A DNA stretch of 62,807 bases. It comes from Streptomyces adelaidensis. GTDB taxonomy: Bacteria > Actinomycetota > Actinomycetes > Streptomycetales > Streptomycetaceae. The notes under the pieces are model-generated. The model was not told where the DNA came from. It saw only the letters and a program-made list of their open reading frames with translations, and did no database searches. Position 1 is the stretch's first letter. Every line of letters begins with the position of its first letter. Positions 1-9,276 of this stretch are shown here, one piece after another. The stretch spans positions 1 through 62,807 of the forward strand of contig NZ_JAEMUX010000052.1 of NCBI RefSeq assembly GCF_016598475.1. Direction: 5' to 3'. The translations under genes and the position numbers were made by a program.

Positions 1-2
1 AA

Positions 3-590
3 CTAGCTCTCCGGCTGCTCGCGCTCCGGCTCTTCTTCGCGGCCACCGTCCTCCGGGAGCCGCCCGAACTCCTCCAGGGCGCTGGCCAGCCACTGCGTCC
101 AGACGGTCTCCAGGTCGATCCCGGCCCGCAGGATCAGATGTTGGAGCCGGTCCTGAGCCGTGTCGCGGCCGGGCCCGAAGTCCCGCTTCTCGATCTCCTC
201 GTACTCCGCCAACTGCCGCTGATGCAGGCTGAGATGGCGCCGCAGATCGTCCTCGACGCCAGTGGTGGTGCCGACCACCGCCGAGGCGCGCAGCCGTACG
301 AACAGCGCGTCGCGCCAGGGCTTCGGATCCTGGGGTGCCGAGGTCCAGCGGGCCAATTCCTCGCGGCCCGCCGGCAGCACCTCGTAGCTCTTCTTCTGCC
401 CCCGGGCCGGCCGCTCGGTGGGGAGGGCGCGGATGTAGCCCGCGCCCTCCAGTTTTCCCAGCTCGCGATAGATCTGCTGGTGCGTCGCCGACCAGAAGTA
501 GCCGATCGACCGGTCGAACCGCCGGGTCAGCTCCAGGCCGGACGACGGCCTTTCGAGCAGGGCGGTGAGGATCGCGTGCGGGAGAGACAT
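3..590 (-). CDS. PadR family transcriptional regulator (AphA-like)
   Basis: This 195-residue protein has an N-terminal PadR winged helix (residues about 1-80, beginning MSLPHAILTALLERPSSG and including the HQQIYRELGKLEGAGYI segment) and a C-terminal helical region (about 95-170) of the Vir_act_alpha_C type that dimerises PadR/AphA proteins. It lies 41 bases downstream of the dienoyl-CoA reductase gene on the same strand, so the two probably form one transcript. The 20-bp palindrome at 2701-2720 upstream of that unit has the TGCA-N6-TGCA spacing known for AphA-type PadR sites, so autoregulation of the operon is a reasonable inference. The inducer is unknown. The last 20 residues are acidic and low in complexity. 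Confidence 0.9.
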   Translation of the reverse strand: MSLPHAILTALLERPSSGLELTRRFDRSIGYFWSATHQQIYRELGKLEGAGYIRALPTERPARGQKKSYEVLPAGREELARWTSAPQDPKPWRDALFVRLRASAVVGTTTGVEDDLRRHLSLHQRQLAEYEEIEKRDFGPGRDTAQDRLQHLILRAGIDLETVWTQWLASALEEFGRLPEDGGREEEPEREQPES

Positions 591-631
591 GCAGTCATCC
601 TAGGGAGCTCCCCGGGCTCCCCCACAGCCTC

Positions 632-2647
632 CTACAACGCCGCCGCCAGCTCCGTTCCCTGTTTGATCGCGCGCTTGGCGTCCAGTTCGCAGGCCACGTC
701 GGCGCCGCCGATGAGGTGCGGGGAGCGCCCGGCGGCGACGAGCGCGTCGTACAGGTCGCGGCGCGGTTCCTGCCCGGTGCAGAGGACGACCGTGTCGACC
801 TCCAGGACCTGGCGGACCCCGTCGACGGTGACGTGCAGCCCGGCGTCGTCGATCAGGTCGTACTGGACGCCGGGGACCATCGTGACGCCGCGGTGCTTGA
901 GTTCGGTGCGGTGGATCCAGCCGGTGGTCCTGCCGAGTCCGGCGCCGACCTTGGTGGTCTTGCGCTGGAGGAGGTGGACCGAGCGGGGCGGGGCGGGGCG
1001 CTCGGGGGCGGCGAGGCCGCCGGGGGCGCGGTAGTCCATGTCGACGCCCCACTGCCGGAAGTAGGCCGCCGGGTCCTCGCTCGTCTTCTCCGCGCCGTCG
1101 GTCAGGTACTCGGCGACGTCGAAGCCGATGCCGCCGGCGCCGAGGATCGCGACCCGGTCGCCGACGGGGGCGCCGTCGCGCAGCACGTCCAGGTAGCCCA
1201 GGACCTTGGGGTGGTCGGCGCCGGGGAGGTCGGGGGTGCGCGGGCTGACGCCGGTCGCGACGACGACCTCGTCGTACGCCGTGAGGTCGTCGGCCGCGAC
1301 CCGTATGTCCAGTCGTACGTCCACGCCGTGTGCGTCGAGCTGGGTGCGGAAGTAGCGCAGGGTCTCGTCGAACTCCTGCTTGCCGGGGACCTTGCGGGCC
1401 ACGTTGAGCTGGCCGCCGACCTCGCTCGCGGCGTCGAACAGGGTGACCTCGTGGCCGCGTTCGGCCGCGCTCACGGCACAGGCGAGACCCGCCGGGCCCG
1501 CGCCGACGACGGCGACGCGTTTGCGCAGCCGGGTGGGCGAGAGCACCAGCTCCGTCTCGTGGCAGGCGCGCGGGTTGACCAGGCAGGAGGTGATCTTGCC
1601 GCCGAAGGTGTGGTCGAGGCAGGCCTGGTTGCAGCCGATGCAGGTGTTGATGGAGTCCGAGCGTCCGTCGCGGGCCTTGTTGACGAAGTCCGGGTCGGCG
1701 AGCATCGGGCGGGCCATGGACACCATGTCGGCGTGGCCGTCGGCCAGCAACTCCTCGGCCAGTTCCGGGGTGTTGATGCGGTTCGTCGTCACCAGCGGCA
1801 CCGAGACCGCGCCCATGAGTCTCTTGGTGACCCAGGTGTAGGCGCCGCGTGGCACGGAGGTCGCGATGGTGGGGATACGGGCCTCGTGCCAGCCGATGCC
1901 GGTGTTGATGATGGTCGCCCCGGCCGCCTCGACGGCCTTGGCCAGTGTGACCACCTCGTCGAAGCTGGAGCCGCCGGGCACGAGGTCGAGCATCGACAGC
2001 CGGTAGACGACGATGAAGTCCTCGCCGACCGCCTCGCGCACCCGGCGCACGATCTCGACGGGGAAGCGCGTCCGGTTCTCGTACGAGCCGCCCCAGCGGT
2101 CGTCGCGGTGGTTGGTGCCGGCGGCGATGAACTCGTTGATCAGATAGCCCTCGGAGCCCATGATCTCGACGCCGTCGTACCCCGCCTGCCGGGCGAGCCG
2201 GGCGGCGTTCGCGTAGTCGTCGATCGTCTGCTCGATCTCGCCGTCGGTGAGCGCGTGCGGGACGTACTGGCTGATCGGGGCCTGGAGGGCGCTCGGCGCG
2301 ACCAGGTCGCGGTGGTAGGCGTACCGCCCGAAGTGCAGGATCTGCATGGCGATCCGGCTGCCCTCGCGGTGTACGGCCTCGGTGATCTCCCGGTGCTGTT
2401 CGGCCTCGGCGTCGGTGGTGAGCTTGGCGCCGCCCTCGTACGGGCGGCCGGCCTCGTTGGGTGCGATGCCGCCGGTGACGATGAGGCCCACTCCCCCGCG
2501 CGCCCGGGCGGCGTAGAACTCCGCCATGCGCTCGAAGCCGCGCTCGGCCTCCTCCAGGCCCACGTGCATGGAGCCCATGAGCACGCGGTTGGGGAGCGTG
2601 GTGAAGCCCAGGTCGAGCGGGCTCAGCAGGTGTGGGTAATGGCTCAT
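632..2647 (-). CDS. fadH: NADPH-dependent 2,4-dienoyl-CoA reductase-type flavoprotein
   Basis: A 671-residue, three-domain enzyme of the Old Yellow Enzyme/trimethylamine dehydrogenase family. The N-terminal FMN-binding TIM barrel covers about residues 1-335 (start MSHYPHLLSPLDLG). A cysteine cluster follows (CIGCNQAC, then a fourth Cys in KITSC) that binds a 4Fe-4S centre in E. coli FadH. The C-terminal half carries an FAD/NAD(P) Rossmann motif VAVVGAGPAGLA and a second GAGGIG motif. Family members reduce 2,4-dienoyl-CoA during unsaturated fatty acid beta-oxidation; other enones are possible substrates. The start at 2647 is chosen because GGAGGG lies 7 bases upstream; a longer open frame exists but has no such site. 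It precedes the PadR gene. Confidence 0.92.
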   Translation of the reverse strand: MSHYPHLLSPLDLGFTTLPNRVLMGSMHVGLEEAERGFERMAEFYAARARGGVGLIVTGGIAPNEAGRPYEGGAKLTTDAEAEQHREITEAVHREGSRIAMQILHFGRYAYHRDLVAPSALQAPISQYVPHALTDGEIEQTIDDYANAARLARQAGYDGVEIMGSEGYLINEFIAAGTNHRDDRWGGSYENRTRFPVEIVRRVREAVGEDFIVVYRLSMLDLVPGGSSFDEVVTLAKAVEAAGATIINTGIGWHEARIPTIATSVPRGAYTWVTKRLMGAVSVPLVTTNRINTPELAEELLADGHADMVSMARPMLADPDFVNKARDGRSDSINTCIGCNQACLDHTFGGKITSCLVNPRACHETELVLSPTRLRKRVAVVGAGPAGLACAVSAAERGHEVTLFDAASEVGGQLNVARKVPGKQEFDETLRYFRTQLDAHGVDVRLDIRVAADDLTAYDEVVVATGVSPRTPDLPGADHPKVLGYLDVLRDGAPVGDRVAILGAGGIGFDVAEYLTDGAEKTSEDPAAYFRQWGVDMDYRAPGGLAAPERPAPPRSVHLLQRKTTKVGAGLGRTTGWIHRTELKHRGVTMVPGVQYDLIDDAGLHVTVDGVRQVLEVDTVVLCTGQEPRRDLYDALVAAGRSPHLIGGADVACELDAKRAIKQGTELAAAL

Positions 2648-2660
2648 GTGGCCCTCCGTG

Positions 2661-2696
2661 CGTGGCGTCGTCTCGACTGTTGTAGACGACGCCACG
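2661..2696 (-). promoter_or_regulatory. Perfect 12-bp inverted repeat in the fadH leader
   Basis: Arms CGTGGCGTCGTC (2661-2672) and GACGACGCCACG (2685-2696) are exact complements around a 12-base loop. The hairpin sits between the 20-bp palindrome and the ribosome binding site of fadH, so it would form in the 5' untranslated RNA. It could be an RNA structure affecting translation or a second protein site; the sequence does not decide this. Confidence 0.6.
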
Positions 2697-2700
2697 CTCT

Positions 2701-2720
2701 TTGTGCAACTAGTTGCACAA
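2701..2720. promoter_or_regulatory. 20-bp palindromic operator upstream of fadH-padR
   Basis: TTGTGCAACTAGTTGCACAA is a perfect palindrome located 54 bases upstream of the fadH start. It contains TGCA-N6-TGCA, the arrangement bound by AphA-type PadR regulators, and a PadR gene is the last gene of the operon. A weak -10-like TAGTTG is embedded on the minus strand, so binding would block transcription. Operator function is inferred. Confidence 0.65.
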
Positions 2721-2769
2721 TGACTGAGGGCAAGGCCACATCAGGGCGCCGGTCGGCTGCGGCGGGGGC

Positions 2770-3546
2770 TCAGGGCCTGGTGCCGGTCACCACGTGGGCG
2801 TACATCTCCGCCGAGACGGCAGCGTGCGCGGTGAGGCCGGAGCCGCGGAAGGCTTCGAGGGCGAGCGGGGCCTGGCGTTCGCTCGTCTCGACCAGGAGCA
2901 AACCGCCGGGGGCCAGCCACTCGGGGGCCTCGGCGGCGACCCTGCGCAGGACATCCAGGCCGTCCGCCCCGCCGTCGAGGGCGACCAGGGGCTCGTGGTC
3001 GCGGGCCTCGCTCGGCAGGAGCGGGACCTCGCCGGTGGGGACGTACGGCACGTTCGCCGCGAGGATGTCGACGCGGCCGCGCAGGGTGGTGGGCAGCGCC
3101 CCGAAGAGGTCGCCCCCGTGGGCGTGGCCGCCGTGGGGCGCGAGGTTGTGGCGGGCGCAGCGCACCGCCGCCGGGTCGATGTCGGCGGCGTGCAGTTCGG
3201 GGCCGTCCAGCGAAGCGGCCAGGGCGGCGCCCACCGCGCCCGAGCCGCAGCACAGGTCGACGACGACCGAGGCCCCGGGGACGGCGGCGAGGGCCCGCTC
3301 GACCAGGAACTCGGTGCGGCGGCGGGGGACGAACACGCCGGGTTCCACGGTGATGCGCAGACCCGCGAACTCGGCCCAGCCGAGGACGAGTTCGAGGGGC
3401 AGCCCGGCGACGCGCCGGTCGATCATGGCGGCGGCCTCGTCCGGGGTGCGGGCGGTGGTGAGGATCAACTCCGCCTCGTCCTCGGCGAAGACGCAGCCTG
3501 CGGCGCGAAGTGCCGTGACGACGGAGACGGTGGAGAGAAGTGGCAT
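2770..3546 (-). CDS. PrmC-like protein N5-glutamine methyltransferase
   Basis: A 258-residue class I SAM-dependent methyltransferase. The SAM-binding motif VVDLCCGSGAVG is near residue 95 and the acidic loop HAADIDPAA follows. The catalytic-site motif reads NVPYVP rather than the NPPY of HemK/PrmC; this variant is typical of the PrmC-related family in actinobacteria. Family members methylate glutamine side chains, PrmC doing so in the GGQ motif of release factors; the substrate of this paralogue is not established. The start at 3546 follows a GAAAGG element and matches the expected N-terminus (MPLLSTVSVVTALRAAGCVF). Same strand as fadH but separated from it by the palindromic promoter region. 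Confidence 0.87.
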   Translation of the reverse strand: MPLLSTVSVVTALRAAGCVFAEDEAELILTTARTPDEAAAMIDRRVAGLPLELVLGWAEFAGLRITVEPGVFVPRRRTEFLVERALAAVPGASVVVDLCCGSGAVGAALAASLDGPELHAADIDPAAVRCARHNLAPHGGHAHGGDLFGALPTTLRGRVDILAANVPYVPTGEVPLLPSEARDHEPLVALDGGADGLDVLRRVAAEAPEWLAPGGLLLVETSERQAPLALEAFRGSGLTAHAAVSAEMYAHVVTGTRP

Positions 3547-3744
3547 GACAGCCGAGAGCCTTTCGGTGGGCCGAAGGGCGCTCCCGCGGTGGCCTATCGG
3601 CGATGCACCGCGCCGCGTTGAGGTGAGAGCACCCGACCTGACACAGCGGTAATGGGTCTCACCTCCTCGGTCCACGTGACAACTGGCCCGGCCACCTTAT
3701 CCCATGCACACGACAGGGCTTCAAGCGCCGACCACCCCAGGTGG

Positions 3745-4494
3745 CTACACGCCCACCCGCTCCTGCCCCGCCTCGACGGCGGGCACCCGGGCCGCCATGA
3801 AGCGGGTGGTGCGGCGCAACCGGAAACCGAGCGCCTCGTACAGCCGGATCGCGGTCGTGTTGGTCGCGGCGGTGTGCAGGAACGGGGTCTCGCCGCGCTC
3901 GCGGATGCCGTGGGCGACGGCGTGGATCAGCCGGGTGGCGAGGCCCGAGCCGCGGAAGGCCGGGTCGGTGCAGACCGCGCTGATCTCGGTCCAGCCCGGC
4001 GGGTGCAGCCGCTCGCCGGCCATCGCGACCAGGGCGCCGCCCCGGCGGATGCCGAGGTAGGTGCCGAGTTCGACGGTGCGGGACAGGAAGGGGCCCGGCT
4101 GGGTGCGCTCGACGAGGTCCAGCATCTCGGGCACGTCGGCGGGACCGAGCGGTACGGCCTCGTCGTCGGGGGCGGCGGCGATCCCGCCGTCCACGAGCTG
4201 AACGCCCGCCAGGTCGAAGGTCATCTCCCAGCCGCCCGGGAAGGTCCCGCTGTAGGCCGCAACGGCCGCCTCCGCGCCGGGGCCGGCCAGCACCGCCACG
4301 TCGGCCCAGTCCGCCGCGACGGGTTCGTCGGGCAGAGCCAGCCACGGCGACACGTCCACCGGGTAGCGCAGCACCCGGCCGCGCCGCTCGGCGAAGTGGG
4401 CGTGCGGCCCGGTGAGCGAGGCGAGGGCGGGGTTGTCGAGGACATGCGGCACCGGTCCCGCGCCACCCTTGATGCCACTCGCGTTCTCGGACAT
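3745..4494 (-). CDS. GNAT family N-acetyltransferase
   Basis: A 249-residue GNAT protein. The acetyl-CoA-binding motif RGSGLATRLIHAV is near residue 200, followed by the typical TNTTAIRLYEALGF strand-helix. The N-terminal half (LDNPALASLTGPHAHFAERR) is the extension seen in actinobacterial FR47-like acetyltransferases. The substrate cannot be read from sequence. The start at 4494 follows GGGAGAG at a normal distance. A small CCACC/GGTGG hairpin (3732-3744) abuts the stop codon. Confidence 0.88.
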   Translation of the reverse strand: MSENASGIKGGAGPVPHVLDNPALASLTGPHAHFAERRGRVLRYPVDVSPWLALPDEPVAADWADVAVLAGPGAEAAVAAYSGTFPGGWEMTFDLAGVQLVDGGIAAAPDDEAVPLGPADVPEMLDLVERTQPGPFLSRTVELGTYLGIRRGGALVAMAGERLHPPGWTEISAVCTDPAFRGSGLATRLIHAVAHGIRERGETPFLHTAATNTTAIRLYEALGFRLRRTTRFMAARVPAVEAGQERVGV

Positions 4495-4739
4495 GCGCTC
4501 TCCCACGCTCACTCCCACTCTCTCGCCGCTGTTCGCCACTGTTCGCCCGGGCATCGAGTCGCCGGCCGTGCGGGCCACCGGCACCGGATCGGCTGCGAGT
4601 GGCACGCACACGGCAAGGAAGATCGCGGAGCGCCTATTCCCGGCTGCCGAAGAGTTCATGTCGCCGCAAGTTACGCAACGGCACTCGCGCCGAGGCCCCG
4701 GGAGATTCCACGACCGGCCAGCACGACGGCAGGGACCAG

Positions 4740-5861
4740 CAGATCGAGGCGACCGTGTACGAGCAGGCGCCGGCCCGCACCGACGTCGGTGCGGGCCTCG
4801 TCGTCTCCCCGAACGCCGTGCGGCTGCTGCGCGGCCTCGGTCAGCTGGACCGCTTCCGCGAACGCGCGGTTCCGTTGCAGGTCGGGTGGGAGTTCCGGCG
4901 CTGGGAGGACGGTCGTGTGCTGTTCTCCCAGAACCTCGGCGAGGCATGCGAACGGCGCTTCGGCGAGCACAGTTACGTCGCGCACCGCGCCGACCTCCTC
5001 GCCGCGGTGCGGGCAGCGGTCCCCGAGGCGGCACTCCGGCTCGGGACCCGTCTCGCCGGCCTGCGCCGCCTGGACGAGGCAGTGGAGCTGACGTTCACCG
5101 ATGGAACACGGGAGGTCGCCCACGTGGTCGTCGGCGCCGACGGCGTCCACACCACCGTGGGACGGTACGTGACCGAGGCGGGCTCACCACGGTTCTCGGG
5201 CATCTGCGCCTGGCGATGCCTCGTGCCGGCCGAGAACGCGCCGGAGTTCGCGCGCCATCCGGTCCAGACACTGTGGCTCGGCCCCGAGCGTCATCTGGTC
5301 CACTATCCGATCTCGGCCGGCACACAGATCAACATCGTCGCGTTCGGGCCGGCGTACGACTGGACGACGGAATCCTGGTCGACCGAGGGGCGGATCGAGG
5401 ACCTGCGCGCCGAGTTCGCCGGGTGGGCCGACGATCTGCGAGCGCTGCTGGCGGCCGCTGAGCGTACCGGGCGCTGGGCGCTGCTCGACCGGGACCCGCT
5501 GCCCCGCTGGACGAACGGTCCCGTCGCATTGCTCGGCGACGCCGCGCATCCCATGTTCCCCTTCTTCGCCCAGGGAGCGGCACAGGCGATGGAGGATGCC
5601 GCCGTGCTGGCGGCATGCCTCGCCGACCAGCCGGAAGACCCCTCCGCCGCGCTGCGCCGGTACGAGGACATACGCCACCCGCGCGCCACCCGCGTGCAGC
5701 GGATGAGCCGGGGCAGGGCGGAGAGCAACCACCTGCCCGACGGGCCCGCTCAGCAGGCCAGGGACGCATCGTTCTCCAGCGCGGACCCCTTTGCCCAGAG
5801 CGGATGGATCTACGGGCACGACGCCGAGCGGTCCGTGCGGGAGGCACTGGCGGCAGGCTGA
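4740..5861 (+). pseudogene. N-terminally truncated FAD-dependent monooxygenase
   Basis: The frame encodes most of a salicylate/3-hydroxybenzoate hydroxylase-type flavoprotein: the DG motif (VVVGADGVHTTVGRYV) and the GD motif (LLGDAAHPMFPFFAQGAAQA) are intact. Homology begins abruptly at ATVYEQAPA, the end of the second beta strand of the Rossmann fold. The preceding roughly 35 residues with the GxGxxG FAD motif are absent in all three frames of 4599-4740, which encode only arginine-rich filler. A protein without this motif should not bind FAD, so I call it a remnant with the deletion junction near 4740. The open frame could be read from about 4599, but that extension does not resemble the family. 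Confidence 0.78.
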
Positions 5862-5988
5862 GCCGATGGGGAGGCCGCCGGCCGCGGTCGACGACCTCCC
5901 CGTTCGCGCACACGGTCCGGGTGGTCGACTCGTCGGCGACACCGGTCGGCACGCGATCCGCTGCCGGTCCGCTTCGCCGGAGAACGGC

Positions 5989-6230
5989 ACGGGCTACTCC
6001 CTCGCCGACCTGGAGATGCCGCCCGACGAGCTGTCCAGCCGTCTCGACGACCTGGTCTGCGCCTTCGGCTCTGCGCCTTCGGCGAGGACTTCCACGCCAC
6101 CTGCCTGTACGCCGTCTTCGACCCCGTCGCCCGCACCTGCACGTACTCCCTGGCCGGGCACGCTCCGCCGGTCGTCGTCCACCCCGACGGCACCGTGCAC
6201 AGTCCCCACCTCGCCTCCGACCCGCCTGCG
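5989..6230 (+). pseudogene. SpoIIE/PP2C-type serine phosphatase fragment
   Basis: Two frames together encode part of an RsbU/SpoIIE-type PP2C phosphatase: YSLADLEMPPDELSSRLDDL in one frame and EDFHATCLYAVFDPVARTC then YSLAGHAPPVVVHPDGTV in the next. The switch falls at an exact 14-bp tandem duplication (tctgcgccttcggc at 6056-6069 and 6070-6083); removing one copy restores a continuous reading frame. Both ends of the phosphatase domain are also missing, so the gene is dead. The rest of 5862-6386 shows no other convincing gene. Confidence 0.72.
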
Positions 6231-6386
6231 GCCATGTTCAGGACGGCGACGACCAGGCCGGCGTCGTGTCGCTCTCCCATCGCGTAGCCGAGTCATGGAG
6301 CGCCGACCGCCCCGGGGACGGAGCACCCGCCCCGGGCACGTACGGTTGTATGACTCAGCAATCACCGCCGTCACGTGGGACCCCTC

Positions 6387-6984
<598 letters not shown>

Positions 6985-6992
<8 letters not shown>

Positions 6993-7812
6993 GACGACAG
7001 TGGCCGAAGCGACGACCGTGACCGAACCGGCAGCCGCCGGGGCGACGGTGACCGAACCGACCGGGGCCTTCTCGCCGCCGACGCGGTTCGCCGTGCCCGG
7101 GCGGATCGCCGTCAGCGACCGGGCGGCGGCGCTCTGGCAGACCGCGACGCTGACCGAGATCCGGCGGGAGACACCGACCGTGGCCACGTTCCGGTTCGCG
7201 GTGCCCGGGTGGGCGGGGCATCTGCCCGGGCAGCACCTGATGCTGCGGCTGACCGCCGGGGACGGCTACACGGCGCAGCGCCACTACTCGCTGGCGTCCC
7301 CGCCCGACGACACCGGGCACATCGAGCTGACCCTGGACCACGTCGAGGGCGGTGAGGTCTCCGGGTGGTTCCACACGGAGGCCCGGCCCGGTGACGAGGT
7401 GGCGGTGCGTGGCCCGCTCAGCGGTTTCTTCGCGTGGCCCGGGGACCGGCCGGCGCTGCTGATCGGCGCCGGTTCCGGGGTCGTACCGCTGATGTCGATG
7501 ATCCGCCACCACCGGGCGCGCGGTCTTGACGTGCCGCTGCGGCTGCTGGTGTCGGCGCGGGGGCCCGAGGAGCTGGTCTACGCGGCGGAGTACGGCGCGG
7601 AGACCACCGCCGTGTTCACGCGCCGGGCGCCCGAGGGGGTGCCGGTGGGGCGGCTGTCGGCGGCGCTGGTGGCGCCGCTCGTGGCCGAGCGGCCGCCGGG
7701 CGGGTGGGAGGCCTATGTGTGCGGTTCCAACGCGTTCGCCGAGCATGCCTCACGGCTGCTGGTCGAGGCGGGGCAGCCGGTGGACCGCATCCGCATCGAG
7801 CGCTTCGGCTGA
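6985..7812 (+). CDS. FAD/NAD(P)-binding ferredoxin-reductase-type oxidoreductase
   Basis: A 275-residue FNR-superfamily protein. It has the flavin motif QRHYSLASPP (about residue 95), the nucleotide motif LLIGAGSGVVPLMSMIRHH (about 160) and the C-terminal VCGSN motif. No 2Fe-2S ferredoxin domain follows. The first 40 residues are a Thr/Val/Glu-rich linker with repeated VTEP units. GTG at 6985 gives an 8-base overlap with the molybdoenzyme gene, implying translational coupling. It is the likely electron donor to that enzyme. Confidence 0.9.
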
Positions 7813-7818
7813 CGTTTC

Positions 7819-7848
7819 CGGACCGGAACATCGCGTTCCGCCGGTCCG
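7819..7848 (+). terminator. Hairpin terminator after the molybdoenzyme operon
   Basis: CGGACCGG (7819-7826) pairs exactly with CCGGTCCG (7841-7848), with a possible AAC/GTT extension inside. It begins 7 bases after the stop codon. There is no T-tract, as is usual for Streptomyces terminators. Confidence 0.7.
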
Positions 7849-7968
7849 CGCTTCCAGGATTTCTGGCGCAAATCATGCCATCACGCCTTCTTTCGGGTAC
7901 ACCGGAAGTGCGGACCAGTCCTAACCGGGGTTCTCGTACATGAGGGCCGCGCCGGTGAGGAGGGCGAG

Positions 7969-8556
7969 ATGCGGGACCAGGTGTTCGGTTGGCGTTGGCG
8001 TCACAATGCGCTGCGCCGGCACTCGGACGTCGTCGAGGCGTGGACGGTGCTGCTCGTCGTGCTGCTGCTGGTTCTCGGCGCGCCGGCCGCCGGGGTGGCG
8101 GTGGGCCGGTGGGCACACGGGGACGCCAGCGCGCACGCGGCGGCCGAGCGGGCCGAGCTCGACCTGGTCAGTGCCGTGATCGTCGAGAACGCCCCGGCCG
8201 CGATGCCGTCGACGCACGGCGGCAACGAGCAGCCCCATTACTGGGTGCGGGCCCGCTGGACCGAGCCCGACGGCGGCTCCCGGACCGGCGAGGCCCGGGT
8301 ACCGGCGGGCACCGGGCGCGGCGACCGGGCCGATGTCTGGCTGGACGCGGCGGGCCACAGCGTCCCGCCACCGCCGACCGACACCGCCGTCTGGCAGCAC
8401 GCCCTGGCCATGGGGACCTGCGCCACGGGCGGCGTCGTCGGCATCGTCCTCGTGGGGCATGTCGTCGTCCGCCGGGTCGCCATCCGGCACCGGCTGGCCG
8501 AATGGGAGCAGGAGTGGGCGCGCACGGGGCCCGACTGGGGACACCGCTGGGCATGA
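7969..8556 (+). CDS. Rv1733c-type conserved membrane protein
   Basis: A 195-residue protein with two hydrophobic segments (about 25-48, VEAWTVLLVVLLLVLGAPAA, and about 145-170, ALAMGTCATGGVVGIVLVGH) flanking an extracytoplasmic domain. This layout and the RWRHNALRRHSDVVE start match the actinobacterial family of the mycobacterial dormancy antigen Rv1733c. Its function is unknown. A GAGGAGGG sequence lies upstream of the ATG at 7969. It stands alone between two terminated operons. Confidence 0.83.
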   Translation: MRDQVFGWRWRHNALRRHSDVVEAWTVLLVVLLLVLGAPAAGVAVGRWAHGDASAHAAAERAELDLVSAVIVENAPAAMPSTHGGNEQPHYWVRARWTEPDGGSRTGEARVPAGTGRGDRADVWLDAAGHSVPPPPTDTAVWQHALAMGTCATGGVVGIVLVGHVVVRRVAIRHRLAEWEQEWARTGPDWGHRWA

Positions 8557-8645
8557 CACCGAACCAGAACACTGCTCAGCTAATAGCCGCGCGGCACTTA
8601 TCGGCCACCCCCGAAACATCCACAAAATCCATCTCCTCAACGCAG

Positions 8646-8675
8646 TTGATAGTTCAATAGCCCTGCTGACATACT
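8646..8675 (+). promoter_or_regulatory. Candidate vegetative promoter for the DUF485/acetate symporter operon
   Basis: TTGATA (8646-8651) and CATACT (8670-8675) are separated by 18 bases. The whole 8570-8700 stretch is noticeably more AT-rich than its surroundings, as expected for a promoter in this genome. It lies 125 bases upstream of the first start codon. Confidence 0.45.
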
Positions 8676-8799
8676 CCCCTCTCTCCCCCACAGTTTCCGC
8701 ACAGTGACTCGGCTCCCGCGATTGTCGAATTCCCCAGCGGCGACCACCGCGACCGGACAGAGTCGACTGCGAGACATAAGGCAGCGAAGAGGGTGCATT

Positions 8800-9276
8800 G
8801 TGTCCAACTACACGGCACGGTACGACAGTTCCGTCCCGTTTCCTCCCTCGTCCGACCCGGGAGGTGATCCGTATTCCCCCCTACCTGGTGTCATCGGCGC
8901 GAACGGCTCGTCCATGAGTCGGCAACCCGTCCACGCGCACCCCGAATTCCGTTCAATAAGCGCCGCATATCGCAGATTCGGGGCATGGGCGACAGCACTG
9001 TCCGTCGGCGGATTCCTGTCGTACGTCCTACTGTCGAGTTTCGTACCAGGAGTAATGAATCAGCGGCTGATCGGACATCTGACGCTGGGGCTGCTTCTCG
9101 GCCTGGCCCAGTTCGCCGTCATGGGGGTGACCGCGGGGCTGTATGTGCGGCACATGCGGAAGAACTTCGACCCGATCGCCCGTCGGCTCCGCGCCCAGCT
9201 GGACGACGACCGTGCGGCCGAGCAGCGCCGCGCTCCGGGCCGTGTTCCGGCCGGACGGCGGTTCCGCACATGGTGA
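8800..9276 (+). CDS. DUF485 membrane protein
   Basis: A 158-residue protein with a 65-residue hydrophilic N-terminus and a DUF485 domain of two transmembrane helices (WATALSVGGFLSYVLLSSFV and LIGHLTLGLLLGLAQFAVMG) ending in the conserved YVRHMRKNFDPIARRL. DUF485 proteins (YjcH) accompany acetate/solute:cation symporters and the next gene is such a symporter, overlapping by 7 bases. GTG at 8800, eight bases after AAGAGGG, is preferred to an upstream in-frame start at 8704. Confidence 0.87.
   Translation: MSNYTARYDSSVPFPPSSDPGGDPYSPLPGVIGANGSSMSRQPVHAHPEFRSISAAYRRFGAWATALSVGGFLSYVLLSSFVPGVMNQRLIGHLTLGLLLGLAQFAVMGVTAGLYVRHMRKNFDPIARRLRAQLDDDRAAEQRRAPGRVPAGRRFRTW

Noticed and set aside
716..3652. 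Very long open frame opposite fadH and the methyltransferase gene
   Set aside because: Long antisense frames are common in such GC-rich DNA; codon bias and recognisable domains support the minus-strand genes.
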